Below, one piece after another: positions 45,844-54,532 of a DNA stretch of 64,000 nt; position 1 is the first letter of the stretch; every line of letters begins with the position of its first letter. The notes under the pieces are model-generated. The model searched no databases. It saw nothing but the letters and a program-made list of their open reading frames with translations, and was not told the DNA's origin. A program made the translations under genes and the position numbers. The DNA is from Hyphomicrobiaceae bacterium (GTDB taxonomy: Bacteria; Pseudomonadota; Alphaproteobacteria; Rhizobiales; Hyphomicrobiaceae), in assembly GCA_025359185.1 (NCBI GenBank), contig JANYHF010000011.1, forward strand, positions 23,937-87,936. The letters run 5' to 3'.

Positions 45844-46881
45844 ATGGCCTTCGTGCTTCCCGACCGATACATCTGGGATTTCTGGACCGTCCGTGATGGC
45901 GGGACAACGCATCTCTATTATCTGAATGCGCCCAAAACCATTGCGCACCCGGATGACCGGCACGCTAACGCCATCATCGGCCACGCCACCTCGACAGACC
46001 TGGTGACCTGGACCGATCTCGGCACCACCGTGCAGCCGTCGCCTGCGCCCGCCTGGGATGATGGCACCACCTGGACTGGCTGCACGGTCAAGCGCCCCGA
46101 TGGCCAGTGGATGATGTTCTACACCGGCACAAGGCGCGAGGAGCGCTCAAAAATCCAACGCATCGGCGCGGCGCTGTCGAGTGATCTGCACACTTGGACA
46201 AAGCTCTCCGGCAATCCGCTGTTAACGCTCGATACGCGCTGGTACGAGGATTACGATCCGAACGCCACGGGCGAGCGGCCCTGGCACGACGAAGCCTGGC
46301 GCGACCCCTGGGTCTATCCTGATCCCTCAGGTCAAGGCTGGCGGATGCTGTTCACGGCGCGCGAAAACCACGGGGCCGCACCGGGCCGCGGCGTCATCGC
46401 GCAAGCCTCATCGCCAGACCTCCTCACCTGGACCGCCGAAGCGCCGTTCCACACTTGCGGCAAGTTCGGCGAAATGGAAGTGCCCCAGCTCTTCGAACTC
46501 GACGGCTGGTGGTACTGCCTGTTCTGCAACGGTGCCAAAAACCAGGCGCCAACCTATATTCCTGCGCATGGCCAAGCGCGGATGACAGGAACGCACTACT
46601 TGCGGTCCCGGCGTCCCGAAGGTCCATTTGAGATGATCGAAGACCAGTTTTTCGCTGGCGACGCAGCCGGGCGACTTTATGCAGGACGGATGGTGCCTGC
46701 CCATGATGGCCGGCCGCTGTTCATGGCGTTTGTCAACATGACCGCTGGCGGGACTTTCGGAGGCACCCTGACGGACCCAATGCCGATGTGGCGGCTGCCC
46801 GACGGCCGGCTGCGCGTCGATGCCCGCGCTTACGGACTACCCATCGATCCAGACGATCTTGCCCACGCCCCGAAAGCCTGA
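45844..46881 (+). CDS. GH32/GH68-superfamily glycosidase, likely cytoplasmic beta-fructosidase
   Basis: 345 residues of the five-bladed beta-propeller clan. Nucleophile candidate D12 (DRYIWDFWTVRDG), transition-state stabiliser R153-D154-P155 (WRDPWVYPDP) and acid/base candidate E212 (GEMEVPQLFELDGWWY) are in the right order and spacing. No signal peptide is present and the C-terminal beta-sandwich of classical invertases is missing. Located between permease and ATPase genes, it should cleave the imported sugar, probably a fructoside such as sucrose, inside the cell. ATG 45844 is the first good start; a longer frame overlaps the permease. Confidence 0.82.
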   Translation: MAFVLPDRYIWDFWTVRDGGTTHLYYLNAPKTIAHPDDRHANAIIGHATSTDLVTWTDLGTTVQPSPAPAWDDGTTWTGCTVKRPDGQWMMFYTGTRREERSKIQRIGAALSSDLHTWTKLSGNPLLTLDTRWYEDYDPNATGERPWHDEAWRDPWVYPDPSGQGWRMLFTARENHGAAPGRGVIAQASSPDLLTWTAEAPFHTCGKFGEMEVPQLFELDGWWYCLFCNGAKNQAPTYIPAHGQARMTGTHYLRSRRPEGPFEMIEDQFFAGDAAGRLYAGRMVPAHDGRPLFMAFVNMTAGGTFGGTLTDPMPMWRLPDGRLRVDARAYGLPIDPDDLAHAPKA

Positions 46882-46894
46882 CGGAGTTTTGACC

Positions 46895-47971
46895 ATGGCC
46901 AGTGTAACCCTGCGCGGTGTGCGCAAAGTCTTCGGCAAAACCGAGGTCATCAAGGGCGTCGATCTCGACGTTGCCGATGGCGAATTCGTCGTTTTCGTCG
47001 GCCCGTCCGGGTGCGGAAAATCAACGCTTCTGCGCATGATCGCGGGCCTCGAAGAGATCTCCGAGGGTGAATTGCAGATCGAGGGTATCCGCTGCAACGA
47101 CAAGACGCCCAAAGAGCGCGAGATCGCCATGGTCTTCCAGTCCTACGCGCTCTATCCGCATAAGACCGTCTACGACAACATGGCGTTCGGCCTGCAACTG
47201 GCCAAGGCGCCGCGCGAGGAGATCGATCTCAAAGTGCGCGAGGCCGCCCGCATCCTGAAGATGGAGCCGCTGCTCGACCGCAAGCCCAGCCAGCTGTCAG
47301 GCGGCCAGCGCCAGCGCGTCGCCATCGGCCGCGCGATTGTCCGCAAGCCGAAGGTGTTCCTGTTCGACGAGCCGCTCTCGAACCTGGACGCTGCCCTGCG
47401 CGCCAACACCCGCGTCGAAATCGCCAAGCTGCATCACGACCTTGCCGCGACCATGATCTACGTCACGCATGACCAGATCGAAGCCATGACGCTCGCCGAC
47501 AAAATCGTGGTGCTGGAAGCGGGCGAAGTGCGCCAGATCGGCTCGCCGATGGAACTCTACCACCGGCCGCAAAACCTGTTCGTGGCCGGCTTTATCGGCT
47601 CACCGAAGATGAATTTCCTGCAAGGCAAGATCGCCAGCGCAGCGCAAGGCGTAACCGGCATTGCGCTGGCCTCGGGCGTGACCCTGCGCGTGCCCGCAGC
47701 CATCGCCAAGGCGGCGGCCGGTGACTCTGTGACCGTGGGCGTGCGGCCCGAACATCTCTCTGTCGCCCAAGATGGCCCGCTCATTGGCAAGATCGAAGTC
47801 GTCGAACGGCTGGGTCCAGAGACCCTTGTCAATGTCGCGCTAGGCGACGGCGGCACCGTCATCGCCACCCTGCCCGGCAACAGCGCCGTCAAACCCGGCG
47901 ACACCATCCGTTTCCAACCCGATCTCGCCAGGCTGCACGTGTTCAATGAGAGCGGCATGAGATTGGGGTAG
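46895..47971 (+). CDS. ABC sugar transporter ATP-binding protein (UgpC/MalK type)
   Basis: 358 residues. Walker A GPSGCGKST, Q-loop VFQSYALYPHKTV, signature LSGGQRQRVAIGRA, Walker B VFLFDEPLSNLD and H-loop YVTHDQIEAM are intact. The C-terminal OB/TOBE regulatory domain (VGVRPEHLSVAQDG, VVERLGPETLVNVAL) is typical of CUT1 ATPases. It is last in the operon, 13 bases after the glycosidase gene. ATG 46895 gives MASVTLRGVRKVFG. Confidence 0.95.
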   Translation: MASVTLRGVRKVFGKTEVIKGVDLDVADGEFVVFVGPSGCGKSTLLRMIAGLEEISEGELQIEGIRCNDKTPKEREIAMVFQSYALYPHKTVYDNMAFGLQLAKAPREEIDLKVREAARILKMEPLLDRKPSQLSGGQRQRVAIGRAIVRKPKVFLFDEPLSNLDAALRANTRVEIAKLHHDLAATMIYVTHDQIEAMTLADKIVVLEAGEVRQIGSPMELYHRPQNLFVAGFIGSPKMNFLQGKIASAAQGVTGIALASGVTLRVPAAIAKAAAGDSVTVGVRPEHLSVAQDGPLIGKIEVVERLGPETLVNVALGDGGTVIATLPGNSAVKPGDTIRFQPDLARLHVFNESGMRLG

Positions 47972-48188
47972 TGGCGATGGGGGCAAGACTGCCCCGGAAC
48001 CGACGCCTCGGCCGTCGCGGTTTCCAATGTGAAACCAGCGGTTTGGGTGATCGCTCCATTGTTGATGAGGAGTTGGGTCCGGCCAATGCACGGCATGTGT
48101 GCTTTGATGGTGCCTCGAGCCGTCGGGTTGTTCCAACAAAGCGCCCCAATCCGGGCCTAAGCCCGCACGATAGAACCAGGAGGCTGTG

Positions 48189-49469
48189 ATGCTGGTCGTT
48201 GCCCAAAGGTTGCGCGTCCGAGCCGTGGCGCTGGCAGTTGTTGTGTGCGTGTCCTGCGGACCTGTTTTTGCCGAAGACGCCGCCGCTCCCGCCGATCAGC
48301 CTGCCGCCGCTGCGCCTCCGATTGACACCACGCAACTCGCAGCAACTCCCGACCCGCGCACCGGCGACCCCGCCTATGAGCAGGCCGCCAAGCTGCTCAA
48401 GGCCATCGACGGCGTGTTGCAATCTACCGCCGAAAACCGCGCCGACGCCAAGAAACTCCCCAGCAAAGAGGAGTTCCTGCTGCCGCCATTGCTCACCGAA
48501 ACGCGCGAAAGCCGCGAGGGTAAGATCAAGGATCTTTTGGATTCGGCGCTGGGCATCGTCACCGACGTGCCAATTGTCGATATGCAGAAGAAACTTGAGG
48601 AGTCGCGCAAGTCGATCCGGGATGGCGACACCCACATCGCTGATCTGCGCCGCCGCCAGCTAGCCGCCCCAAAAGAAGCTCCGCTCGCAGGTTACCTCAA
48701 CGACACCATCGACAGCTTGCAACGCGAGATCGACGCCCAGGAAAAGGCCAACGACGGCAAAAAGGCCGCCGTCACCGCGACCAAGCAGGAGATCGGCGAC
48801 GCGCTGGACAAGGCCGGCATCAAGATGAGCCCGGACCAGCTGGATCTGCTGCTGGACAGCGTGCTCTCGGGCGATCTCGTGCGCCTCGTTGCCGTGTTTA
48901 ACTCGGCCAAGCTTATCGATGAGCAGCTCGGCAAAGGCATCCAGGTCGGCAATGGAGACCTCAGCGCCGCGCGGAAATTCTTTGCCATGCACGCGGCGTT
49001 GTTCGCCATGCTCGTGCACGCGCAAGACACGCTGATCGGTAAGATCGATGAGATTTATCTGCCGCGCTTGTCGGCCATCACCAAGGACGTGGCAAAGGCG
49101 CGTGGCGACACTAAGAAGCTACTCAAAGACCAGAATCGCGACGACCAGACCAAGGCACTTGAGGCCAATTTGAAGAGCCAGGAATTTGCCGACGAGGTGA
49201 TCGCCTATTACCGTGGCTATCTTTTACAACAGCGCGAGCAGCTGGCCAAGGCCCGCATCAAGGCGGCCAAGGACCTAAAGATCGCCGACAATACCTATGA
49301 GACAGTAGAAGCCAGCTTTGAGTTAAAACAGCTGATCAAGGACGCCAAAGCCAGTTTCGAAGCCATCCAGAAACTCGAAAGCCCTGGCTTCGACCAGATT
49401 TTCCAGAACCAGGAACTGCGGCAGGAATTCGACAACCTCACCCGCAAGCTGGACGTGCCCGCGAGTTGA
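48189..49469 (+). CDS. Exported coiled-coil protein of unknown function
   Basis: 426 residues. A signal peptide (VRAVALAVVVCVSCGPVFA) is followed by an Ala/Pro-rich linker, then long charged helices with heptad character (IVDMQKKLEESRKSIRDGD, LQREIDAQEKANDGKKAAV) and a central hydrophobic helical region (LLLDSVLSGDLVRLVAVFNSA). The last 180 residues are again helical and Lys/Gln-rich. I do not recognise a catalytic motif. AGGAGG five bases before ATG 48189 fixes the start. The gene stands alone between the sugar operon and a toxin-antitoxin pair; the stem-loop at 49473 may end its transcript. Confidence 0.82.
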   Translation: MLVVAQRLRVRAVALAVVVCVSCGPVFAEDAAAPADQPAAAAPPIDTTQLAATPDPRTGDPAYEQAAKLLKAIDGVLQSTAENRADAKKLPSKEEFLLPPLLTETRESREGKIKDLLDSALGIVTDVPIVDMQKKLEESRKSIRDGDTHIADLRRRQLAAPKEAPLAGYLNDTIDSLQREIDAQEKANDGKKAAVTATKQEIGDALDKAGIKMSPDQLDLLLDSVLSGDLVRLVAVFNSAKLIDEQLGKGIQVGNGDLSAARKFFAMHAALFAMLVHAQDTLIGKIDEIYLPRLSAITKDVAKARGDTKKLLKDQNRDDQTKALEANLKSQEFADEVIAYYRGYLLQQREQLAKARIKAAKDLKIADNTYETVEASFELKQLIKDAKASFEAIQKLESPGFDQIFQNQELRQEFDNLTRKLDVPAS

Positions 49470-49472
49470 TTT

Positions 49473-49501
49473 GGTGTCAGGCACCGTTGGTGCCTGACAC
49501 C
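49473..49501. repeat. Perfect 13-bp stem-loop (REP-like or bidirectional terminator)
   Basis: GGTGTCAGGCACC (49473-49485), loop GTT, GGTGCCTGACACC (49489-49501), four bases past the preceding stop codon. No U-tract follows. The GGTGTCAGGCACC stem is common as a REP in diverse bacteria. Confidence 0.65.
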
Positions 49502-49546
49502 CAGTAGGCAGCGTGTGTTGCGGCGATATTTGTGCTAGTTTGCGAC

Positions 49547-49747
49547 ATGGGCAAGATCGAAGCGATTGAAAAAGCCATCGAGCAGTTGTCACCACACGAG
49601 TTGAACAAACTGCGTGCATGGATGGACGAACCTGCTGCGCAAGCCTTCGATAACGCCATTGAGCGCGACGCTAATGCGGGCAAGCTGGATTGGCTAGTTG
49701 CCGAAGGGCGTGCGGAAATGGACGCTGGCGAGGGTGAAGAAATCTAG
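49547..49747 (+). CDS. Small antitoxin-like protein
   Basis: 66 residues: MGKIEAIEKAIEQLSPHEL, then NKLRAWMDEPAAQAFDNAIE and a charged C-terminal helix ending in GEGEEI. The pattern (helix, LSxxELxxLRxWxxE, D-x-x-I-x-x-D-x-x-x-G-K-L-D) is that of short antitoxins found before RelE-like toxins. It lies 18 bases before a RelE-like gene. The DNA-binding part is not obvious, so it may not autorepress. Confidence 0.72.
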   Translation: MGKIEAIEKAIEQLSPHELNKLRAWMDEPAAQAFDNAIERDANAGKLDWLVAEGRAEMDAGEGEEI

Positions 49748-49765
49748 CCCCGAAGCAATTTTGAG

Positions 49766-50023
49766 ATGCGGCATGTCAAGGGCAAGCGCTTTCAAAGACG
49801 CTATGCTGCGCTTCCATCCAGCATCAGGGCTCTGGCCGATAAGATCTTTGCTCTCTTGAAGATGAATTCCAGGCATGCATCGTTGCATTTCAAACGCATC
49901 AAACCTGGTCATTGGTCAGCGCGGGCCGGCCTGGACTATCGTGCGCTCGCAATTGAGGGCAAGGATCGTTTTCAATGGGTTTGGATCGGCCCGCACGACG
50001 AATACACGGCCTTAATCAAGTAG
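49766..50023 (+). CDS. RelE-like toxin
   Basis: 85 residues: KGKRFQRRYAALPSSIRALADKIFALL, then SLHFKRIKPGHWSARAGLDYRALAIEGKDRFQWVWIGPHDEYTALIK cited as its two diagnostic parts, W-S-A-R-x-G-x-x-Y-R-A-L and W-V-W-I-G-x-H-D-E-Y. These are typical of RelE/HigB-type mRNA interferases with the Arg, Tyr and His of the active face retained. It is paired with the upstream 66-residue gene. Confidence 0.75.
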   Translation: MRHVKGKRFQRRYAALPSSIRALADKIFALLKMNSRHASLHFKRIKPGHWSARAGLDYRALAIEGKDRFQWVWIGPHDEYTALIK

Positions 50024-50118
50024 TTCAGCCACCTTCAAAACAAAACCGGCCGGCGGTTGGCGGCCTAAGCCCATCAGGGCAAGACACCACCATCCGCCAG
50101 CCAGCAAATTCTACGGCG

Positions 50119-50382
50119 CTACTTCATGTCCTTGAACGCGTCCTTGGTGCAGGCGTCCGCGAACTCCTTGTCGGTGAGCACGCCGTCCTTGGCACCAGCC
50201 GCCGGCATCTTCATGGTCTCCATCGCCATCAGATAAGGCTTGGCCATGTCGCCCGAGAGCTTGCCTTCGGCCTTGGCGTCTGCCTTCTTCCACATCGCTG
50301 TGCAGTCTTCGGGGGTGGCGGCGAATACGGCGGGGGTGAGCGCCAACAGAGCGATGGCCGAAGCGATCAAGAGCTTGGTCAT
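50119..50382 (-). CDS. Small secreted protein with a partial EF-hand-like loop
   Basis: 87 residues with a signal peptide (MTKLLIASAIALLALTPAVFA). The mature part contains C27-x3-W31-x2-A and C78, plus KDGVLTDKEFADAC, which resembles a degenerate EF-hand loop (acidic residues at only some positions). The C-x3-W-x2-A motif is the same as in the three-module protein at 3822-4598, although the Cys spacing differs (51 instead of 25). AAGGAG precedes the ATG at 50382. Function unknown. Confidence 0.75.
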   Translation of the reverse strand: MTKLLIASAIALLALTPAVFAATPEDCTAMWKKADAKAEGKLSGDMAKPYLMAMETMKMPAAGAKDGVLTDKEFADACTKDAFKDMK

Positions 50383-50419
50383 GGGGTATCTCCTTGCGGG
50401 TCGTTTGGTCACGGATCCA

Positions 50420-51204
50420 TCAAACGAAAATCCGTAACGTTTCAAGGACTGGCATTTTCGTTATGTGCCAGTTTGCAATAACTGCGTTCTTATTTGCAGC
50501 ATCACGAGAGAATGTTTGTCCATAAATGTGGCCAGAATCCGGCTCTTCGGTGTCAGCAAGCGTGTAGTTAGAACTTATGAAATGCAGTTTGCTGAGGCTC
50601 GCATTGTCCACGCAGCGAGCTTCGCGCAGCCAGCCCCCATCTTTCTGGCCGGACAGAAGCTGCTCAGCTTTGAGATGTTCGAGGTCGAGGATATTTTCGT
50701 CCGATAAGCCCGATTGACCATCCATGAGTGCCGTCAAGCTCCCTTGGTAGTCCATGTCGGTAACAAGCACGCGCTCGGCCACACTGGGCGCGGGTGGGTT
50801 GGCAAAATAGGCCGCGAGATTTCCAGCTATCGTGGTTTTACCAACTCCCCCTTTTAGATTTGCGATCAGCATTATTGGGATGCTTTTATCGAGCGCCCGA
50901 TGATAATCGAGTTTCGCGGCACCGAGATTGCGCGACCAGATCGATTCATCCTTGCCATCGCTGATGCGCCGGATGCGTTCCAGCTTCTTGATTGCGCCGG
51001 CACCCTCTTTGTTCTGAGTTTCGATGCGGCGCAGACTGATGCGCTGTAAGAAAATCCGACGCCAAGAAGCCCCAATCCAAGATCGAGAAAGGGCTTGATT
51101 GTGGCAATCCAATCCTTCGCAATCACGACGCAATTAACTATGTCTTGCGCCGAAGCCAATGAACAATTCAAAGCCCCCCCACCGTCCGCGAAAAATCCCG
51201 GCAC
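50420..51204 (-). pseudogene. Frameshifted and truncated ParA-type ATPase
   Basis: The Walker A-bearing segment LIANLKGGVGKTTIAGNLAAY and the following VLVTDMDYQGSLTALMDG identify a ParA/MinD-type ATPase. The N-terminal part is in a different frame: a hydrophobic segment (DWIATIKPFLDLGLGLLGVG) ends at about 51056, and the frame then shifts by one at a run of four T on the minus strand to FLQRISLRRIETQNKEGAG. The protein then stops about 155 residues after Walker A, well before the switch II and C-terminal helices, so the 3' half is missing too. The local sequence is AT-richer than its neighbours, suggesting an acquired and decaying gene. No ParB partner is present. Confidence 0.75.
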
Positions 51205-51255
51205 AGTAGGTTATGCGACTGAGGTTGCCAAGGGACGGCGGATGATCCCTTGAAA

Positions 51256-51291
51256 ACACAAAAAACCGCCGCGAGGGTTCCCTCGCGACGG
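51256..51291 (-). terminator. Rho-independent terminator of groES-groEL
   Basis: Minus-strand hairpin CGCGAGGG with CCCTCGCG (51280-51287 and 51270-51277), two-base loop, extended by GC pairs outside one mismatch, then TTTTTTGTG. It lies 86 bases after the groEL stop. Confidence 0.85.
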
Positions 51292-51376
51292 TCGCATTCG
51301 ACGCTCCGTGCCCGGCGGCTTTTTTGCTTGTGCGCGGCGACTCGCGTAACCGCGAGCCGGCCGCCGCGCACGAAGG

Positions 51377-53032
51377 CTACATATCCATGTCGCCCATTCC
51401 GCCCATTCCGCCCATGCCGCCGCCGCCATGCATGTGGCCGCCGCCGTCTTTCTTCTTGGGGGCTTCGGCAACGCCGGCTTCGGTGGTGATCAGCAGCGAG
51501 CTGACCGAGGCCGCGTCACGCAGAGCTGTGCGCACAACCTTGGCCGGGTCGATGATACCCTTTTCGATCATGTCGACATATTCGTCGAGTTGAGCGTCGT
51601 AGCCGAACGTATCCGACTTGTTCTCGAGCACCTTGCCGACGACGATCGAGCCTTCAACGCCCGCGTTCTGGGCGATCTGGCGGATCGGCTGCTGCAACGC
51701 GCGGCGGACGATGTTGATGCCGGCTTCTTCGTCGTCGTTGAGGCCCTTGACCGTGATGGCCTTGGTGGCGCGAAGCAGCGACACGCCGCCGCCCGGAACG
51801 ATGCCTTCTTCGACGGCAGCGCGGGTGGCGTTGAGCGCGTCATCGACGCGATCCTTCTTTTCCTTCACTTCGATCTCGGTGGCGCCGCCGACCTTGATCA
51901 CCGCAACGCCGCCTGCCAATTTGGCCAGACGCTCCTGCAGCTTCTCTTTGTCGTAGTCGGACGTCGTTTCTTCGATCTGAGCTTTGATCTGCGAAACCCG
52001 AGCTTCGATGTCCTTCTTCTTGCCCGAACCGTCGACGATCGTGGTGTTGTCCTTATCGATCGTGACTTTCTTGGCTTTGCCGAGCATGTCAATGGTGACA
52101 TTTTCGAGCTTGATACCAAGATCCTCAGCAATCATTTCGCCAGACGTGAGGATCGCGAGATCCTGCAACATGGCCTTGCGGCGGTCGCCAAAGCCTGGGG
52201 CCTTGACGGCAGCGACCTTGAGGCCGCCACGCAGCTTGTTGACGACGAGCGTGGCTAAGGCCTCGCCTTCGACGTCTTCAGCAATGATGAGCAAGGGCTT
52301 GCCGGTCTGCACGACGGCTTCCAGCAAGGGCAGCATGGCTTGCAGGCCCGACAGCTTCTTCTCGTGGATTAGGATGTAGGGCTCCTCAAGCTCGCACATC
52401 ATCTTTTCGGCGTTAGTGATGAAGTACGGGGAGAGATAGCCGCGGTCGAACTGCATGCCTTCAACGACGTCGAGCTCAGACTCGAGGCTCTTGGCCTCTT
52501 CGACCGTGATGACGCCCTCGTTGCCGACCTTTTGCATGGCCTTGGCGATCATGTCGCCGATGGCCTTGTCGCCGTTGGCAGAAATCGTGCCAACCTGGGC
52601 GATTTCCTTGGTGTCGCTAACCTTGCGCGACTTCTTTTTGATCTCGTCCATAACCTGGTGAACGGCCTTGTCGATGCCGCGCTTCAGGTCCATCGGATTC
52701 ATGCCGGCGGCAACCGCCTTCATGCCTTCGCGCACGATCGCCTGGGTGAGCACGACGGCGGTCGTGGTGCCGTCGCCGGCCTCGTCATTGGTCTTGGACG
52801 CGGCCTCGCGGACCATCTGGGCGCCCATGTTCTCGAACTTGTCTTCGAGTTCGATTTCCTTGGCGACGGTGACGCCGTCCTTGGTCGAACGGGGAGCGCC
52901 GAAGCTCTTCTCGATGACGACGTTGCGGCCCTTGGGACCCAGAGTCACCTTGACGGCGTTGGACAGGATGTCGACGCCGCGCAAGATGCGCTCGCGGGCT
53001 TCGGCGGCAAAACGGACTTCTTTGGCTGCCAT
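51377..53032 (-). CDS. groL: Chaperonin GroEL
   Basis: 551-residue 60-kDa chaperonin that forms the double-ring folding chamber with GroES. Conserved blocks: [70 protein letters not shown] and [15 protein letters not shown]. The Gly-Met tail ([16 protein letters not shown]) is complete, with a His (GGHMHGGGG) before it. AAGGAG precedes ATG 53032. It is cotranscribed from the CIRCE-controlled promoter before groES. Confidence 0.98.
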   Translation of the reverse strand: MAAKEVRFAAEARERILRGVDILSNAVKVTLGPKGRNVVIEKSFGAPRSTKDGVTVAKEIELEDKFENMGAQMVREAASKTNDEAGDGTTTAVVLTQAIVREGMKAVAAGMNPMDLKRGIDKAVHQVMDEIKKKSRKVSDTKEIAQVGTISANGDKAIGDMIAKAMQKVGNEGVITVEEAKSLESELDVVEGMQFDRGYLSPYFITNAEKMMCELEEPYILIHEKKLSGLQAMLPLLEAVVQTGKPLLIIAEDVEGEALATLVVNKLRGGLKVAAVKAPGFGDRRKAMLQDLAILTSGEMIAEDLGIKLENVTIDMLGKAKKVTIDKDNTTIVDGSGKKKDIEARVSQIKAQIEETTSDYDKEKLQERLAKLAGGVAVIKVGGATEIEVKEKKDRVDDALNATRAAVEEGIVPGGGVSLLRATKAITVKGLNDDEEAGINIVRRALQQPIRQIAQNAGVEGSIVVGKVLENKSDTFGYDAQLDEYVDMIEKGIIDPAKVVRTALRDAASVSSLLITTEAGVAEAPKKKDGGGHMHGGGGMGGMGGMGDMDM

Positions 53033-53102
53033 GGGATGTGGCTCCTTGTTTTGGGGGAAATTGATTGGAAATAGGCTTTTGGCTTCAGGCTTTGGGCATT
53101 GG

Positions 53103-53126
53103 CTAGTGCCTAACGCCTAGTGCCTA
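53103..53126. repeat. Short direct repeat in the groES-groEL gap
   Basis: CTAGTGCCTA occurs at 53103-53112 and again at 53117-53126, period 14. The surrounding 103-base intergenic region is built from related GGC-TTT/CTAG-GCC motifs. No gene is present. Confidence 0.5.
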
Positions 53127-53135
53127 GAGCCTGCT

Positions 53136-53456
53136 TCACGCTGCCTTCTTGGCGGCGACCTTACCTTCGATCACGCCCATGATGTCGCTCTCCTTCATGA
53201 TCAGGAGTTCGTTGCCATCAAGTTTGACTTCAGTGCCCGACCATTTGCCGAACAGCACAATGTCGCCGGCCTTGACGTCGAGGGCGACGCGCTCACCGTC
53301 TTCATCGCGCGTGCCGGGGCCGACGGAAATGACTTCGCCCTGCATCGGCTTCTCGGTGGCGCTATCGGGGATGATAATGCCGCCAGCGGTCTTGGTGTCT
53401 TCGGCGAGGCGTTTCACGACCACACGGTCATGCAGGGGACGGAATTTCACGGACAT
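53136..53456 (-). CDS. groES: Co-chaperonin GroES
   Basis: 10-kDa lid of the GroEL chamber. 106 residues. [33 protein letters not shown], cited in part, contains the mobile loop ([16 protein letters not shown]), followed by [33 protein letters not shown] (in part) and [12 protein letters not shown]. It is first in the groESL operon, under two CIRCE elements. Confidence 0.97.
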   Translation of the reverse strand: MSVKFRPLHDRVVVKRLAEDTKTAGGIIIPDSATEKPMQGEVISVGPGTRDEDGERVALDVKAGDIVLFGKWSGTEVKLDGNELLIMKESDIMGVIEGKVAAKKAA

Positions 53457-53577
53457 CTTGGGTCTCCTTCTTATAAATCAGACGCTGGCAATCCCCTCAT
53501 AGCTTCGCCATCGGTGAAAAACGCGATGGGCGAGGCTTTGGGATGCATTGGGCCTGGTACGATTGACTTTAGCGGCG

Positions 53578-53604
53578 CTGGCACTCGACGCTTGCGAGTG
53601 CTAA
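53578..53604 (-). promoter_or_regulatory. CIRCE element 1 (HrcA operator)
   Basis: Left half CTGGCACTC, 9-base spacer, right half GAGTGCTAA (7 and 9 of 9 matches to the TTAGCACTC-N9-GAGTGCTAA consensus). It lies just downstream of the predicted transcription start of groES, as is usual for HrcA repression. Confidence 0.9.
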
Positions 53605-53616
53605 CAGACCAGCGAT

Positions 53617-53646
53617 GGATTAGCCGAAAGCGGGCGGGAGTGTCAA
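53617..53646 (-). promoter_or_regulatory. groES-groEL promoter
   Basis: Minus-strand TTGACA (complement of 53641-53646), 18 bases, TAATCC (complement of 53617-53622). The start would fall near 53610, next to CIRCE 1. Confidence 0.65.
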
Positions 53647-53653
53647 GGCGATT

Positions 53654-53679
53654 TTAGCACTCTCTGACAAGAGTGCTAA
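53654..53679. promoter_or_regulatory. CIRCE element 2, with an 8-base spacer
   Basis: Both halves are perfect (TTAGCACTC 53654-53662 and GAGTGCTAA 53671-53679), but the spacer is 8 instead of the canonical 9 bases. It lies upstream of the groES -35 box and 69 bases before the divergent HAD gene, so it could serve either. Confidence 0.75.
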
Positions 53680-53748
53680 CGCAGCGCCCACCTCGACGGC
53701 ATGCTACAGTTGGGCGAACGTGATCTGCCACTGAACAAGGGACGAACC

Positions 53749-54480
53749 ATGGCGCGCTGCGACCGCACGCAGAAACCGGACTGCACTTGCTTTGACCACG
53801 TGGACACCTGGGTCTTCGACCTCGATAACACGCTGTACCCGTCATCTTGCGATCTTTTTGCCCAGATCGATCAGAAAATGACAAGTTTTGTCGCGAACCG
53901 GCTCGGACTGGAGCGGGAGGCGGCACGAAGATTGCAGAAGCAACTCTACCACCGGCATGGCACGACACTGGCCGGGCTGATGGCCGAGCATCAGATAGCG
54001 CCGCAGCAGTTCCTCGACGATGTGCACGATATCGACTATTCGCCGGTGCCGCGCTCGCCGGACTTGGTTAAGGCTCTGGAGAAACTCCCTGGCCGCCGCA
54101 TTGTGTTTACTAACGGCTCGCGGGGCCACGCCACCCGGACTCTCGACCGGATTGGCGCTTCGCACCTGTTCGATGACATTTTCGACATTACGGACGCAAA
54201 TTTCGTGCCGAAGCCCCGCGCCGAAGCCTTTGCCAGCTTTTTTTCCTCCCACAAGGTTGACGGCAAAACCGCCGCGATGTTCGAGGACCTGCCGCAGAAT
54301 CTCGGCCCGGCCCATGAGCTTGGCATGATGACCGTGCTGGTTCATTCGCACATGGACGACCACCCGGTTTACCAGGATATCCGTGGCTGGGGTGCTTCCC
54401 CGCCGGCGCATATTCATCACAGGACGGATGATCTGCCGGGGTTCCTGGCAGCGTTAACGCAATGTGGTAAGAGCGGGTGA
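53749..54480 (+). CDS. HAD-family pyrimidine 5'-nucleotidase-like phosphatase
   Basis: 243 residues, haloacid dehalogenase superfamily with an alpha-helical cap. Motif I is WVFDLDNTLYPSSCDLF (nucleophile and acid Asp). Motif II is VFTNGSRGHATRTL, motif III the Lys of VPKPRAEAF, and motif IV MFEDLPQNLGPAH. The Sdt1/pyrimidine-nucleotidase signature NTLYPSS supports nucleotide monophosphates as substrate. ATG 53749 has AAGGGA upstream. It is divergent from groES and shares its regulatory gap, so co-regulation by HrcA is conceivable. Confidence 0.9.
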   Translation: MARCDRTQKPDCTCFDHVDTWVFDLDNTLYPSSCDLFAQIDQKMTSFVANRLGLEREAARRLQKQLYHRHGTTLAGLMAEHQIAPQQFLDDVHDIDYSPVPRSPDLVKALEKLPGRRIVFTNGSRGHATRTLDRIGASHLFDDIFDITDANFVPKPRAEAFASFFSSHKVDGKTAAMFEDLPQNLGPAHELGMMTVLVHSHMDDHPVYQDIRGWGASPPAHIHHRTDDLPGFLAALTQCGKSG

Positions 54481-54532
54481 TTTTGGCATGGTACTGCGCG
54501 CGAACAGTGTTCAATGCGCGTTATCGGATGCG

